15,064 nucleotides of DNA from Betaproteobacteria bacterium (GTDB lineage: Bacteria > Pseudomonadota > Gammaproteobacteria > Burkholderiales > Casimicrobiaceae): positions 2,256 through 17,319 of the forward strand of contig VBDA01000032.1 in assembly GCA_005883655.1 (NCBI GenBank), given 5' to 3'. Each line of letters starts with the position of its first letter. Position 1 is the first letter of the stretch. A program made the position numbers and the translations under genes. Under the pieces are notes generated by a model. That model saw nothing but the letters and a program-made list of their open reading frames with translations. It ran no database searches and was not told the origin of the DNA. Positions 14,322 to 15,064 of this stretch are shown piece by piece.

Positions 14322-14379
14322 GCGCTCACGGATCACAAGCTAACGAGCATTACGAAGGCGTGCGCCCGGGTCCTGTCGT

Positions 14380-14425
14380 CGTCATTCCCGCTCATTTTGG
14401 TAACTAAGCGGAATCCAGTGTCTTT
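14380..14425 (+). repeat. Degenerate half REP element
   Basis: CGTCATTCCCGC (14380-14391) and GCGGAATCCAGTGTCTTT (14408-14425) match the two arms of the same repeat type seen at 8527-8619 (there CGTCATCCCCGC ... GGATCCGGTGTC). One G is missing from the second arm, and the usual GAAA-type loop is replaced by a 16-bp AT-rich segment (14392-14407). It lies between the glycosylase and the DMT transporter. The rest of this 164-bp gap (14322-14485) shows no clear terminator or promoter. Confidence 0.65.
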
Positions 14426-14485
14426 GACCCTTTGCGAAAGCTGCAGCCGATTTCGGTAATCCTCAGCAATTACACTTGACCACAA

Positions 14486-15064
14486 ATGCGAATGGGAACC
14501 ACCACACTCTTCATCATCTGTTCTGCGATCTGGGGCTCGACATGGCTGGCGATCAAGTATCAGCTTGGCGTGGTCGCGCCCGAGCTCTCGGTGGCCTATC
14601 GCTTCGGGCTTGCCGCAATAGTGCTGTTCGCCTGGTGCATTTTCACGCGAAGATCGCTGCGCTTTTCCGGGCGCGCGCACGGCTATCTCGCTGCGCTGGG
14701 CGTCATGCTTTTTGGTTTGAACTACATCGGCATCTATTGGGCCGAGCGCTTCGTTACTTCGGGCCTGGTCGCGGTGCTGTTTTCAACGATCGTGTTCATC
14801 AATCCCGCCGGCATGCGGCTTGCATTCGGCACACCGTTGTCGACACGCACCTTGATTGCGGCGACGATAGGCGTCGCCGGTGTCACGCTGCTCTTCCTGC
14901 CGGAGCTCGACCAGGCAACGCACGGAGGCTCCGCGGGCTACGGTGTTGCATTCGCGCTTGGCGCCACGGTGATCGCGGGCGGCGGCAATCTGATCGCGAT
15001 ACGTAATCAAAAGGCCGGCATCCAGACTTTTCCGGGCACCGCGTGGGGCATGACCTACGGCGCC
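14486..15064 (+). CDS. EamA/DMT-family transporter, N-terminal part (cut by window end)
   Basis: 193 codons are visible before the window ends, with no stop. From ATG 14486 (ATG 14492 is also possible) the protein reads MRMGTTTLFIICSAIWGSTW, the classic start of a drug/metabolite transporter with helix 1 and the WGSTW motif. Further helices follow: AYRFGLAAIVLFAWCIF, GYLAALGVMLFGLNYIGIYW, GLVAVLFSTIVFINPAG and LIAATIGVAGVTLLFLP. The segment from GYGVAFALGATVIAGGGN begins the second EamA repeat. Full-length members have about 300 residues and ten helices in two EamA halves, so roughly a third is missing. They export or import small molecules such as amino acids; the substrate is unknown. No good Shine-Dalgarno is seen. 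It is probably its own unit, separated from the glycosylase by a repeat-bearing gap. Confidence 0.88.
   Translation, partial: MRMGTTTLFIICSAIWGSTWLAIKYQLGVVAPELSVAYRFGLAAIVLFAWCIFTRRSLRFSGRAHGYLAALGVMLFGLNYIGIYWAERFVTSGLVAVLFSTIVFINPAGMRLAFGTPLSTRTLIAATIGVAGVTLLFLPELDQATHGGSAGYGVAFALGATVIAGGGNLIAIRNQKAGIQTFPGTAWGMTYGA

Noticed and set aside
1..15064. CRISPR array, phage or toxin-antitoxin/defence genes
   Set aside because: No regularly spaced repeats, integrase, transposase or known defence domain seen on either strand; the genes present are housekeeping, transport and repair types.

Overview
The window (about 15 kb, high GC, densely packed genes on both strands) looks like chromosomal DNA of a betaproteobacterium, quite possibly an environmental or uncultured one. 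The support is gene content and style: a replicative DnaE, a FimV-like pilus/polarity protein, a PIG3-type quinone oxidoreductase, a DUF6496-type stress protein, a SmtA-like metallothionein, and REP-like repeats of the type CGTCATTCCCGC...GCGGGAATCC. The taxonomic call is inference. I see no phage, IS element, CRISPR array, tRNA or rRNA.

Layout. 1-76: the last codons of a xanthine dehydrogenase-type molybdenum subunit. 107-1090 (-): quinone oxidoreductase. 1227-2440 (+): a small membrane-anchored protein, a clear intrinsic terminator, a metallothionein and a DUF6496 protein with a basic tail. 2471-5965 (-): dnaE, the DNA polymerase III alpha subunit. 5999-9371 (+): a tight cluster of lipoprotein, alpha/beta hydrolase, HlyD/MacA-like periplasmic adaptor and MacB/LolD-like ATPase. 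A 93-bp REP-type double hairpin sits between the adaptor and the ATPase. 9379-10686 (-): a FimV-like gene lying antisense inside the exporter locus. 10877-13209 (+): two MacB/FtsX-type permeases, the second carrying a frameshift. 13206-14321 (+): a YcaQ/AlkZ-like DNA glycosylase whose GTG start overlaps the permease stop. 14486-end (+): an EamA/DMT transporter cut by the window edge.

How the genes fit together. The adaptor, ATPase and two permeases form the parts list of a MacAB/DevBCA-like exporter: a periplasmic adaptor plus an inner-membrane ABC pump. No TolC-like outer-membrane channel is present here. The hydrolase and lipoprotein are positioned to be co-transcribed with the adaptor, but their role with it is unknown. 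The convergent FimV-like gene splits the exporter into two transcription units, and the second permease reads as broken, so exporter function in this strain is doubtful unless the frameshift is an assembly error.

The window holds no obvious new multi-gene system. The best leads are the split and damaged exporter, the repeat elements, the duplicated motif in the small lipoprotein, and the hairpin directly upstream of the metallothionein ribosome binding site.
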